A stretch of DNA of 18,926 nt from NCBI GenBank assembly GCA_003833135.1, contig QZLH01001458.1, positions 11,349 through 30,274 on the forward strand, given 5' to 3'. Position numbers and translations under genes: made by a program. The notes below the pieces were generated by a model. That model did no database searches. It was not told the DNA's origin and saw only the letters and a list, made by a program, of their open reading frames with translations. Shown piece by piece: positions 1-10,202 of the stretch; position 1 is the first letter of the stretch; each line of letters begins with the position of its first letter. The DNA is from Oehlia diaphana. Taxonomy: Eukaryota; Glomeromycota; Glomeromycetes; Glomerales; Glomeraceae.

Positions 1-207
1 ATATAAAAAAAGTGAGTTGCGATATTGCGATTCACTTTTTTATATTAATTCTATATAAAAAAAGTGAGTTGCGATATTGCGATTCACTTTTTTATATTAA
101 TTCTATATAAAAAAAGTGAATTGCGATATTGCGATTCACTTTTTTATATTAATTCTATATAAAAAAAGTGAATTGCAGTATTGGGATTCACTTTTTTATA
201 TGATTTT
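1..207. repeat. 52-bp tandem repeat, four hairpin-forming units
   Basis: Units begin at 1, 53, 105 and 157, so the period is exactly 52 bp. Units 1 and 2 are identical, unit 3 differs by one base, and unit 4 is more diverged. Each unit holds an inverted repeat: the arm AAAAAAGTGAGTTGC (6-20) pairs with 27-41 around a 6-nt loop, giving a 15-bp stem with two G-T wobble pairs. The unit joints (TTTTTTATAT..ATATAAAAAA) are also self-complementary. A partial inverted copy of the unit core (TGAATCGCAATAT) lies at about 219-231. There are no unique spacers, so this is not a CRISPR array. The role is unknown. Confidence 0.9.
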
Positions 208-243
208 AATATAAAAATGTTGAATCGCAATATTTCGAGAAAA

Positions 244-487
244 AACGTTGCGAAAACGTTTTTTTCATAATATTATATTAAAAAAAATGTTTCGTTACTT
301 TTTTTTTTTGATATTTCAATAATAACGTTGCGAAAACAATTTTTTCATAATGTTATATTAAAAAAAAACGTTTTGCAATATTTTTTTTCAATATTTTAAT
401 AAAAAAACGTTGCAAAACGTTTTTTTTCATAATATTATATTAAAAAAAAAAGTTTTGTACCGTTTTTTTCAATACTTTAATAAAAAT
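244..487. repeat. three diverged copies of an 80-82 bp repeat
   Basis: Copies start at the core AACGTTG at 244, 324 and 406. Each runs through AAAACGTTTTTTTCATAATATTATATT-like sequence (longer than quoted motifs, see 250-290) into A and T runs and ends near TTTCAATA..TTTAATAA. The copies differ mainly in homopolymer lengths. A fourth start expected near 488 has decayed. No coding potential is visible. Confidence 0.75.
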
Positions 488-500
488 AGTTCTGAAATTT

Positions 501-614
501 TTCAGGTTTCAGGTCAGGTCAGGTCAAACAGACAACCTGATATAACCTGACCTGACCTGACCTGAAAAAAAATTTCAGGTCAGGTTTATCAATTAACCTG
601 ACCTGACCTGACCT
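501..614. repeat. inverted CAGGT/ACCTG pentamer arrays forming two hairpins
   Basis: TCAGG pentamers at 501-526 are answered by CCTGA pentamers at 546-566. Positions 508-526 and 548-566 form a perfect 19-bp stem with a 21-nt loop. A second, smaller hairpin follows: 575-586 pairs with 595-606 (12 bp, 8-nt loop). All arms share the same pentamer, so the hairpins can also pair with each other. This looks like an inverted microsatellite or a small non-autonomous repeat. Confidence 0.85.
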
Positions 615-619
615 ATTAT

Positions 620-2280
620 AAATAAAATTTATAATAAATTCATAAAACATATATCTTTATCATTTAAAAAAATTTTTTTTTATTTAAAATCATATGATTT
701 TTATACTGTAAATTTTTTTTATAATTCTATTAACCAAAAATAAATATGGTATTGATAAATTGTATATTTCAGTTTTCAGCAATATTGTGCATTTCCAGTG
801 ATTGATATGATGACTGATAATGAAAAGAAACTTGCTAATACTGTACTCTTTATGAAAACAGGTTTAACATTTTGGTTGATTCATTAAAACAAATATGATT
901 TTTATTAATATTATTGTTTATTATTTTAGATATCAATAATTGTTTATTACTTTACAACTTTAAGTATACAGTAGATTTATATATACAATCATTTTTAAAA
1001 CCTTTTTTTTTGTATCTAGTCTGTCTCTCAATATTTTAATATTCCAATCAAATTTATTTTCTATATAAAAATCTAGGTAACTATCTAGTCCAAAAACTTC
1101 TTCAACATTTATAAAAATAAAAACATATTCAGAAAGAAGTTGTATTGCTACATGATAGAATCCCATTTACTATACAAGTTTAAGAAGTTCACCATTTTTA
1201 TTAATATTCAAACTATGCTTTAATATCATTGGGTTTATTACTGAAAATACTGAAACAATGAATTTATTAAATGTTCTAAATGGCAGTTAAAATCATTATA
1301 CTACATTAAAATAACTTTAAAGATAGATTGCTTGAATTAATAATACTGAGAAATTTAGATTGAAACTCCTTTTTTTTTACTAAATACTAAAAAAACATGC
1401 TATTAATATTATTGTTTCATATGCTAAAAATTTTGAATTTATTAATTTAAAGTATCCTGATGAAATTAAGAAAAGAGTTAAATTAGTTGGTATAAAATAA
1501 AAGGACTTGTTAGGATTTCATATTTCTGATCTTTAGAGTAAATTTCAAGATAAATTTTAATATTTTATGATCAAATGGATATTGATGAATAATGAAATTC
1601 TGACATTGAAATTCATTAATTTGAATATTTTTTTTACTACCATATTATATGAATTAATTCAAGCAACAAAAGATATTTTTACATTTCATTTAATAATTTC
1701 TGAAGTAATTAAATGAAAACATCTATATTAAACATATATAAAAAATTACTCTAATAAAAAAAATGCAAAGCATTATAAGAATTTTCTTTAGATTAAACTA
1801 AGAAATAAAGTTGAAAGATATGTAAAATATTCAGAAATAGTCAAAAACGAAATTTAACCCTTTTCAGTTTCATAATAAATTCACAAAATTTACAAATAAT
1901 AATTTGTTGTTGAGAATATTAAATGTAGATGCAATGATTTTTAAGATTATTAAAGATGGGTAAAAATTTAAAGCTATAAGGCGAATCCAATTTTGATTGA
2001 AAATGTAGCAAAATTACAATATAGTACTCTTGTTGGATTTTACAGCAAAGTTAAAAAAGAATAAAATAATTCATAATATTAGTTATTTTACAAATAACTA
2101 AAAATTTACACACATATAACACATATATCAAGTTCAGATAATTTAAATATAAAGAAATTCATGTTAGATCCATTTAAAAAAGATATTAAAAAATCTTAGC
2201 TCTTCTATTTTATTGCAAATTTATTCATTATTCATTATTTTAATATCTTGATAAAAATGAATGTAATAAAGAACATTGTA
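620..2280. other. AT-rich region with short decayed coding-like fragments
   Basis: No intact gene is visible. Fragments with protein-like composition occur at 780-887 (+, 35 codons, containing VIDMMTDNEKK), 1396-1558 (+, containing YPDEIKKRVKL, with two internal stops) and about 1770-1855 (+, containing RNKVERYVKYSEIVKNE). On the - strand an ORF at 960-1166 begins MGFYHVAIQLL, with stops just upstream. None matches a family I know. They read as old gene relics in AT-rich DNA, but chance ORFs cannot be excluded. Confidence 0.4.
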
Positions 2281-2909
2281 ATAGCGCGATGTTTAGAGGG
2301 ATGAGAGTTCCTTCTCACTACTCCGTATTACCCGCTATTCACATAAATATATTTCTCAATATACCTTCGGATCTTTTAAAGTGGGTATCCGACGCTAGAC
2401 GGTAATTACGTGTACATAAAGCGAAGTGACAAATTGCTTCTTGATTTCTTTGGTTTCTTAGTCAATTGAAAATTTGAGACAAAAATAAAATTGCTACCAA
2501 CGCTTGAGCATAACCGATTGCTTCTCTAATTCTCCAAATCTGATATTACATCATGAACAGATTTCACACCTTGACAGACATTTATTATGATAAAAGTTGA
2601 TATTAAATATTGTGTATGAATTACGATGCCCAGAACGTTTGTAGGTAGTGTTAATTATAGGATATTTTTGATTTTAAATCACACTATCATACACGATTGT
2701 CGCACGGATTAGTCAGATTGCCCAGAATTCTTGGAATCATGTGATTAGTCTTTTTAATACATATATATATATAATATCGCACACAGTTGGTCCATTTGTA
2801 GTTTCACTTCTCTTATTTATTATTCTTTTAGTTTGCAACTTAGTACGTAAAAAAACGTATTTTTACGATTTTATATTGTAATAAACTTAAGGATTTACTA
2901 TTGTCCAGT
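2281..2909 (+). promoter_or_regulatory. upstream region of the membrane/coiled-coil protein gene
   Basis: This stretch is less AT-rich than the flank to its left and holds no gene that I can see. A TA-rich run at about 2759-2775 (ATATATATATATAA) lies some 140 bp before the chosen ATG and could serve as a TATA-like element. A short inverted repeat, CGTAAAAA (2846-2853) and TTTTTACG (2860-2867), lies in the probable 5' leader. No tRNA or other RNA gene was recognised. Confidence 0.3.
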
Positions 2910-3942
2910 ATGATACACCCATATTTTGTAGCTAGTTTAATGGTGGGAACTGTTGTTGTGGCTTATGGCGTTTACATTGTTTACAAAGAATTCGCAGAAG
3001 AACCTATTTTGCTTCACAATACACGGGGTCGTGAAGGTTGTCGAAGCGATGACGAAGATTCTATTATAGAGTCTGAAAAGAATGGGTTGAGAAGGAGAAG
3101 AACGAAAAATGATAAAAATGATAGAAATGTAAGTTTAAACTAATAAGATGATTATTCTGATTTTAATGAGAAGTAATGTACTTTTCCAGTTTGATCAATA
3201 TTTTTATTAAAAATTACGTTCAAATATTTAGGATGAGGAGGAACAAGAGTTGTTAGATAAGTATTCATATCTAACCGCTTTGGAACAGGAGATTGAGCGT
3301 AAAAAGAAGCAATTGGTTGATGAAGAACGCATTTTATATGAAAAGGAGCAAGAAATTCAACAGAGAAAACTACATTTGCAAAGTATTAATTCACAATCCA
3401 GCTCAAATACGGATAGTGAAATATCACCTCTTACCACTCAACGTAAGAGTTCTATCAGTTCTTCCGAAACTTCAGCTAGTGAAATTATTGTGAATTATAA
3501 ACCGGTATTGACCGAAGGAACATTACCAGTAAATTCCAATTCGCCACAGTCTGTTATTTCTGTCAAAACTGGTTCTAGTGATGAAAATGATCAACCCAGA
3601 AATAAATTCTCAGATGTAGCAGCTCATACAATTCTTTCTCAACATTTATCACATATTACTCATCAACAGCAAACTCCTGATCCTTCTATAATAAATCAAA
3701 ATTCTGATGTTCTTGCAGATTCTAAAACAAATCCATCTTCAATATCTGAACATAGTAATCATTCAACTGGTTATCATCAGCAACATTCATATCCGGTAAA
3801 TAATTCTCACTTTATTGCTAAGTCAATTGCATCAGAAGAAACTTGGTCTGAGGTAGATTCTGTACTTTCGGAGAATATTGGAAGTATTATGTCATCGGCC
3901 GTAGATATTGATATGGAAGAAGTAGATGTCATTGAGCATTAA
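2910..3942 (+). CDS. hypothetical membrane-anchored coiled-coil protein (2 exons)
   Basis: I do not recognise the family. The start is ATG 2910. Exon 1 is 2910-3128, and a 103-nt intron (GTAAGT..TTTAG, 3129-3231) is followed by exon 2 at 3232-3942, in phase 0, giving 309 residues. An earlier acceptor at 3189 leads straight into a stop. Residues ~5-24 are one hydrophobic segment (FVASLMVGTVVVAYGVYIVY). A basic/acidic linker (GLRRRRTKN) follows, then a charged heptad-like stretch from ~85 to 120 (EQEIERKKKQLVDEERIL), a predicted coiled coil. The rest is rich in Ser, Thr, Asn, Gln and His and looks disordered, with an acidic tail. This layout suggests a single-pass protein facing the cytosol; that is inference. 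An AATAAA lies at about 4131. Confidence 0.75.
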
Positions 3943-4750
3943 ATATTGGGGTGCTATACGTTGTTAATCATTTGTACTTTTCTATTGATATTTTTTCTTT
4001 TTTTATCTGAATATTATGCAAAAAAAGATTTTTTGGTATATTTATATACGAGATATTATCCAAGAAAGAAAAAAAGCAACAAATATTGTGGATATTATAG
4101 TGATTGAAGTAAAAATGATTATTCTTTTTAAATAAAGAAATATTTTAAGATATCGTAAATTAAGTATTTTTATATTTTTTAAACGTGTTTATAATATAAG
4201 TAAAGGTTGTATCAATCTTTCATGTCCAAATATCCGCTGAACTTAAAAAATGATTAATAAAATATTATTTCATTTGTCATGTAGATAATGTAGTAGTAAT
4301 GTTTAATCAATAATGTTGAATCAATCAATAATTGAAAGTAATATAAAAAGGTAAAAGTTGCATTGTAAATAAGATTTCTGGATTGTCGATACTGTAGACT
4401 CTGCATTGAACACAAAAATATAAAAAAATCTCTCATCTATACTATCTCCGAATTACACCAATCGAAACCATGAATAATAGTATTAATTTTCGCTCGATCA
4501 TTCGATCATTTATGATCTTACGTACCATCAAAGTCAGACAGAGAATTTAACACGCTTTTAAACCAGATGTTTATAATTAATGCAAGTTCGTGGTGTATGG
4601 CAAAGAACATACAGTAGTATCAACCTTGATTTTACAATAAATGTGAAAATTACGCGCGTTTTTTACAATTAATCTTTATACAGACATAAAATGAAAATTA
4701 TTTAAAGTTGCCGCTCAATATAAAAAATACAAAGCGATACAAGCCACGAT
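3943..4750. other. intergenic region, no gene supported
   Basis: This is the 3' flank of the preceding gene, with AATAAA near 4131, followed by AT-rich spacer. A 26-codon ATG ORF (4470-4550) encodes an Arg-rich peptide starting MNNSINFRSII, but nothing supports its expression. No RNA gene was recognised. Confidence 0.4.
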
Positions 4751-4754
4751 CTCA

Positions 4755-4791
4755 TTATCACGTGAAATTTATTAAGTGATAAACGTGATAA
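4755..4791. promoter_or_regulatory. CACGTG box within repeated TTATCAC/GTGATAA sites upstream of CCT3
   Basis: TTATCACGT (4755-4763) and ACGTGATAA (4783-4791) form a perfect 9-bp inverted repeat. A third copy, GTGATAA, lies between them at 4776-4782. The left arm contains the E-box palindrome CACGTG (4759-4764). The cluster ends about 100 bp before the CCT3 ATG, a sensible place for a transcription-factor site such as a bHLH protein. Function is inferred from position and symmetry only. Confidence 0.35.
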
Positions 4792-4891
4792 AAAATTTTA
4801 GATCTTACATCAAAACATAAATTCTCGCAAAAATTTTAACTTTTATTTCATCATATTCATCATATCCACTTTTTAATTAGAATCTACAAAA

Positions 4892-7176
4892 ATGCAGGCA
4901 CCAGTGATTGTTATGAGTATGAAAATTATAATTTAAATGTTATGAATAAAAAAGATAGTCAATGATAACATTTTTAATAAATAATTACAGATACTAATGT
5001 GGAACGGGAAGTTGGAAGAAAAGCCCAAATATCTAATATCACAGCGGCTAAGGTACGTTTGTCAGGCTGTTAGAATTTTGTAAAAATATGAGTTTGCGTG
5101 ATAATGTTTGTTGTTCTATATAGACCGTTGCCGACGTTATTCGTACCTGTCTTGGACCTCGTTCTATGCTCAAAATGCTTCTTGATCCAATGGGTGGAGT
5201 TGTGCTCACAAATGATGGTAACGCTATTCTTCGTGAAGTTGAAGTAGCGCATCCAGCAGCGAAGAGTATGATTGAGTTGAGCCGAACACAGGATGAAGAA
5301 GTCGGAGATGGTACTACTAGTGTTATAATTTTGGGTAAATAAAAGTTTAATCAATAAATCATTCTTATATTTTTGTTATATTTTTATTTATTTATTTATT
5401 TATTGTTTACGGTACTTATATTATTCGAATAGCCGGAGAAGTGCTTGCACAAGCATTACCTTATCTTGAACAAAACATCCATCCGATCGTCATTATATCA
5501 GCTTTTAAAAAGGCTCTTGATGATGCTATTAAAATAATTGATGAAATTTCAAAACCGTTAGATGTTGAAAACCAAGATGAAATGTTTAATTTAGTTAAAG
5601 GTTCTATTGGTACAAAATTTGCGAGTCGTTGGAGTGATTTAATGTGTAAATTGTCTTTAGATGCTGTTAGAATAGTATCTAAAGATGATGATGGAAAACG
5701 CGAAATTGATATAAAAAGATATGCTAAAGTTGAAAAGGTACTCAAATATCGATTATCTAAAGATACTAGAGTTCCTTTTTTTAATTTTTTTTTTCTTCCT
5801 TTATTACTTCAAGGTTCCTGGTGGGGAAATTGAAGATTCCAAAGTACTGGATGGTATTATGGTGAATAAAGATGTTACCCATCCTAACATGCGTCGTCGT
5901 ATTGAAAATCCTCGTATAGTTCTTTTGGATTGTCCATTGGAATATAAAAAAGGAGAATCTCAAACATCAGCAGAGGTTATGGATGAAAATCATTGGAATA
6001 GACTATTACAGATTGAAGAAGAACAAATAAAGGAGATGTGTGATGCAATAATTTCAGTTAAACCTGACCTTGTATTCACAGAAAAAGGTGTTTCTGGTAA
6101 GTTATCACAAACCTTCTTTACAATGGATATCTATATTGATAGTAACCAATTATGCTATTATGATAGATCTTGCACAACATTTTTTGACAAAGGCAAATAT
6201 TTCTGCTATTCGCCGTGTTCGTAAAACTGATAATAATCGTATTGCTCGTGCTGCGGGCGCTACTATAGTGAATCGTTTAGATGATTTAAAAGAGGAAGAT
6301 GTTGGCACAGGGTGTGGCTTATTCTCCGTTGAAAAGATCGGTGACGAGTGAGCATATAAACAAATTACTGTACTTTTTTTTCTTTAAAGAATATGAATGT
6401 TCTTTTTTTATTAAGGACTTCCTTTTTTCTTTATTTATTTAAAGATATTTTACTTTTCTCACAAAATGCAAAAATCCGAAGGCATGTACAATCCTGCTTC
6501 GTGGTCCATCTAAAGATATTCTCAATGAAATAGAACGTAATCTTCAAGATGCCATGTGTGTTTCTAGGAATGTATTCTTTAACCCATCATTAGCTCCTGG
6601 AGGGGGAGCTACGGAGATGGCTATAAGTGTGAAACTAGCTGAAAACTCAAAAAAAATAGTGGGAATAGAACAATGGCCTTATAAGGCAGTTGCAGAAGCC
6701 ATGGAGGTTATTCCAAGGACTTTGATTCAAAATTGTGGTGGAAATCCTATTAAAGTTTTAACAGAATTGAGGGTAATTTTCAATTTTTGTTGATATCACA
6801 ATTTTCTTAATTATAATAAGATAACACATAAAATTTCTCTGTATAGGCTAAACATGCTACGGGAAATCATTCGTGGGGTATTGATGGAGAAGCCGGTACA
6901 GTTATCGACATGCAAGAATATGGTATTTGGGAGCCAAATGCTGTAAAAGTGCAAACCATCAAGACAGCAATTGAGGTATAAATATTATATGCTTTTCGAA
7001 TGGGTTAAATAATTAAAGCTAATAAGTGTGTATATATATTTCTTTTTTAGTCCGCATGCCTGCTCCTACGCGTTGATGATATTGTTTCTGGCGTGTCAAA
7101 GAAAAAGTCTGGTGGTGCACCAGCGTCAGCACCAGATGCAGAAAGTGCTGAAGTAGATGAAAAAGCAGCACAGTAG
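4892..7176 (+). CDS. CCT3: T-complex protein 1 subunit gamma (CCT3), 9 exons
   Basis: This is the gamma subunit of the cytosolic TRiC/CCT chaperonin, the two-ring ATP-driven complex that folds actin, tubulin and other proteins. Exons: 4892-4916, 4991-5052, 5124-5334, 5433-5737, 5814-6096, 6167-6347, 6445-6772, 6847-6975 and 7051-7176. All eight introns are GT-AG and 70-98 nt long. The joined frame is 549 residues, close to the usual size of CCT3. It starts MQAPVIV as in other gamma subunits. Group II chaperonin motifs are in place: LTNDG (57-61), GDGTTS (90-95), the catalytic Asp of NLQDA (391) and GGGATE (408-413). The tail is Ala/Ser/Glu-rich and variable. It appears intact. The first coding exon is only 25 nt, which is easily missed by gene finders. 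Confidence 0.97.
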
Positions 7177-7305
7177 AATAGTTTATGGATTTTTATTTTG
7201 TATTTAAATTGGAATTATTATTGGTAATAATAGAATGTAAAAATTAATCAAAGTCCGTACATTAAAAAATAATAAACAAATCAAAACTTGGTATTAAATA
7301 AAATA

Positions 7306-7476
7306 ATGAAAAGGATACTTTTCTTAAAACTTTTTACTTCTTTAAGTAAATATTCTACTAGAAGTTACAAAAGTGAGGAATCTCAAAAGCTAATTAAAAA
7401 TTATACTAGAAGAAACAAAGAACAAATTAATCAAGAAAATCAAAAAGTAATTGTGAGAATCCTAATAAATGCATGA
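7306..7476 (+). other. small ORF with a mitochondrial-presequence-like start, doubtful
   Basis: The ATG at 7306 opens 56 codons beginning MKRILFLKLFTSLSKYSTRS, which is basic and amphipathic and free of acidic residues, like a mitochondrial targeting peptide. After residue ~46 the DNA reads GTAATTGTGAG, a possible splice donor, but no convincing downstream exon was found. It lies about 130 bp past the CCT3 stop, so it may simply be part of that transcript's 3' region. It could be a first exon or chance. Confidence 0.2.
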
Positions 7477-7898
7477 TTATTTCTCGAAAAAATCGTTATT
7501 CCATCTTTATTGGAATTTATTAATTTGAACTGCGACTACGTGCAAGATTGACTCCAAAATCAAATAACTCTCTAACACTGGATGGTGCGTGGACAAAGCT
7601 TTGCCTCGGAAGCCAAGATATTATACATCAAGGTAAGTATTCTTCTTCAACCTTCTTTTCATTTTTTTAGGGCATTCGCCCTGATTGGGATAGTTAGGTA
7701 TCACTCTCAATCCCATCATATGCGAACTTGTGACTTGACTGATTAAGCTGGTTGTTCTTGGTCAATTTCATTGTGATTTAAACGTACAGGCTCAGATTTC
7801 AGAAAGTCGATACGAAAATATGAGATGTATTCAAACGAGAATGAACATGTTGGGAATAATTGTTGAGAGATCAGAGAAAACGAGTTAGAAAAGAAAAT

Positions 7899-8963
7899 AT
7901 GGCCAGAAAAACAACCGAAGAAGTCGAGGTTTGTGATTGATATAAATAACACAAATTGTATTTTGCTTATTTACGTATCTGTTTATTCTTTCCCTCATTA
8001 CTCAAGAATGCTCGCAAGAGATTACTTTCTGAGTTCACAGAATACGAACAAAATGAAGGAGGATCATCAACACCAAGTAAGGTTATGATATGACTCAATA
8101 TTTTAGTTTTCACAAATCGTTTTAATTCTTTGGCCTAAACCTTTGAATGTATGCATAGATCTGGGCCATCAATGCTGAATCACCATCATATCAACAATAT
8201 GATGATTCTTCAGATGATGATATTATAGCATCTAGTCCTCTTGCTAATATTTTTCATATGACAAAAAAAAAAGATCTAAGCCTAAAAGACGAGAATATTG
8301 AAACATAGCCACAAGACTCATCAGAGATTACATCATCTGCATGTGAATCGGATTTACAACCGCTATCAAAAGAAAAAGAAAATAAATTAACCGTAATCTA
8401 ACAGATGAAGTTTTAAAATCCTTTAAATGCACATTCCTCCCGATCACAAACTAATATATTATGATGTTGATGTTATGGAATTTGCACGCTCCATTATGAA
8501 AGCCATGAAAAAAAGTCAAATATCAAAAATTCCTTTATGCATCAGCGTAAATGATATTCACAATGTCGAATGTCTTAAATATTTGCCTCAAAAATCAAGG
8601 AATATATAGCAGATCAAGATACTATTGTTGATTTTTCAGAAGGAAAATATATTGATAAATTTTTAGTAGATTGCGAAGAGAAGATTTTACAGTACTTAGA
8701 AAAGTTTATAACAAATAATTTGAGTTCATCAGGAGTGTTTAGATAAAAATCGAATCAATCATTCTACCTTACATATATAAGAGTTTTTTGGGGTCCTGAT
8801 TACAACAAAAATGATCAGAAATGTAGATGGAAAATTGATGTTACTGCCTAAGGTGTCATACCCATTCTGAACATAATACTAATTATAACTGACAAGTCAG
8901 AAAATTACGACATACAGTTACAACCTTTCAAATTTCAACTATTACAGCGATTAACACTTATAT
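7899..8963 (+). pseudogene. decayed multi-exon gene of unknown family
   Basis: The start ATG at 7899 gives MARKTTEEVE. A GT at 7929 and AG at 8006 bound an intron, and exon 2 (8007-8076, NARKRLLSEFTEYEQ..) ends at GTAAGG. The next acceptor is at 8158. Exon 3 is acidic and Ser-rich (YDDSSDDDIIASSP) but enters in the wrong phase and has a TAG at 8306. Further readable blocks in shifting frames follow: 8428-8607 (HKLIYYDVDVMEFARSIMKA), 8598-8746 (DFSEGKYIDKFLVDCEEKI) and, past further stops, 8747-8963 (FWGPDYNKNDQKCRWKIDV). Several frame changes and at least three stops make it a pseudogene. The family is not recognised. Composition and codon use look native to this genome. Confidence 0.6.
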
Positions 8964-10202
8964 AAATATAATTATTAAATTTTAAATTATTTACGCTGAT
9001 AACTAAAATATATGGCTTGGCATATATTTATTAATATATAAAAATTTGTGCTGTAGTAAATATAAAAAGATTATATATTTTAAGAATTTGTCAAACTATG
9101 CATCAAAACGTTAGATTTTTTATGTATTTATTTTTTTACGTGCATATTTTCTCAGTTTTTCTGTATTGAACATTTATTGTACATTTTGTGTACCTAAAAA
9201 AAAGTTTTTAAAACTACTATATTAATTAACAAATAATGAAAGCTAGACATTATATCATATTGTACATACGATACACTTTTTATAGATATGCTTTTTTTTT
9301 CTTGGCCCTTTTTTTTTCTTTTCTTTCTTCCGCTAAATTAATTAAAATTTTAATATCAAGTAAAATAAATAAATAAATAGGAATAGATAAGTATGAAAAT
9401 TCACCTTCTTTACAAATAGAGCATCTTTCTTTTATCAGATGCTTGTTTTTCTGCAAAGTGCAAATTGGACAATGATGCCTTTTTTTACGTCAGTAGAAGG
9501 CATTTTATTATCGATAAAGGATAGAAGAGAAAAAATTAATAAGAATTTTTATAATGAGCTTTTTTAATTGTGTATAAATAACTTTTTCAAACTGATATAA
9601 CATAGATTGAATTCATTTATCATTGTTTTTAAATTAGTACGACCTCCTGATCATGTAAAATTGATTTTGAATCCTCCAATTTCTCTTTTTTTTCAATTTA
9701 AAAAATTGCAGGCGCGTGATCAAAATTTGCTAGAATTACTTAAATTTCATATGATATATATGATACCCCTTCATAAACAAATATGCAATCATATTTTTCT
9801 ATATAATTTTAATAATAATAATTTTTTTTAGCAACATGAATTATTATAGAGTGTAACAAATTTCTAAAAAATGCAATAATCAATTAATAATGGAAAACTG
9901 GCAGATAATTATATATTTTCAAACAGAATGCAGTCAGCATATGTTACTTATTTGCATAATATAAGTTTTATTATAATAATAATATGATTTTTTTCTCAGA
10001 ATGAAGTGAGTAAAGAAGTCTATATAAAAATCATTATTAGTAAAGTTTTTATGATTGGAGCCATGATATAAATAAGTGGAGTCACTGTGATTTTCACAGA
10101 TAAACTATTACTAATAAGTTTAATTATTCTGCAACAAAAAATATATATATATATATTATATTCTTTTTTCTTTAATCACTTCTTGTTAAAAAAACTAAAA
10201 AA
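8964..10202. other. AT-rich spacer
   Basis: Apart from the possible zinc-ribbon fragment on the - strand (9280-9503), nothing is supported. An open stretch at 9607-9831 (+) has no ATG near its start and contains long A/T runs. A run of alternating TA at about 10141-10157 lies some 45 bp before the phosphotransferase ATG and may be its TATA region. Confidence 0.35.
9280..9503 (-). pseudogene. possible zinc-ribbon protein fragment
   Basis: Read on the - strand, an ATG at 9503 opens MPSTDVKK, and after a frame change in the seven-T run at 9480-9486 the frame reads HHCPICTLQKNK..RCSICKEGEF. This gives a C-x2-C-x12-C-x2-C pattern typical of a small zinc ribbon or half of a RING-like domain. Beyond that the frame turns into A/T-coded residues and a Lys-rich tail ending at 9280. 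It may be the start of a broken zinc-finger gene. The regular cysteine spacing is the only support. Confidence 0.3.

Noticed and set aside
1..207. Regular 52-bp repeats suggesting a CRISPR array
   Set aside because: The whole unit repeats and there are no variable spacers; the host is eukaryotic.
960..1166. Leftward 68-codon ORF starting MGFYHVAIQLL
   Set aside because: It has plausible composition, but no family, no splice context and stops directly upstream. It is kept only as a possible relic within the 620-2280 entry.
4234..4246. CCGCTGAACTTAA, identical to a conserved piece near the 5' end of 28S rRNA
   Set aside because: The match is only 13 bp, and the flanking sequence does not continue as rRNA on either side. 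It is treated as chance.
4470..4550. 26-codon Arg-rich ORF with a presequence-like composition
   Set aside because: It is too short to separate from chance, with no splice donor or conserved context.
5070..5745. Leftward open frames at 5070-5354 and 5461-5745
   Set aside because: They are antisense shadows of CCT3 exons 3 and 4, whose + strand reading matches a highly conserved protein.
9607..9831. 74-codon open frame starting at TTG
   Set aside because: It has no ATG near the start and long homopolymers, and it ends in low-complexity Asn/Phe. It is probably noncoding.
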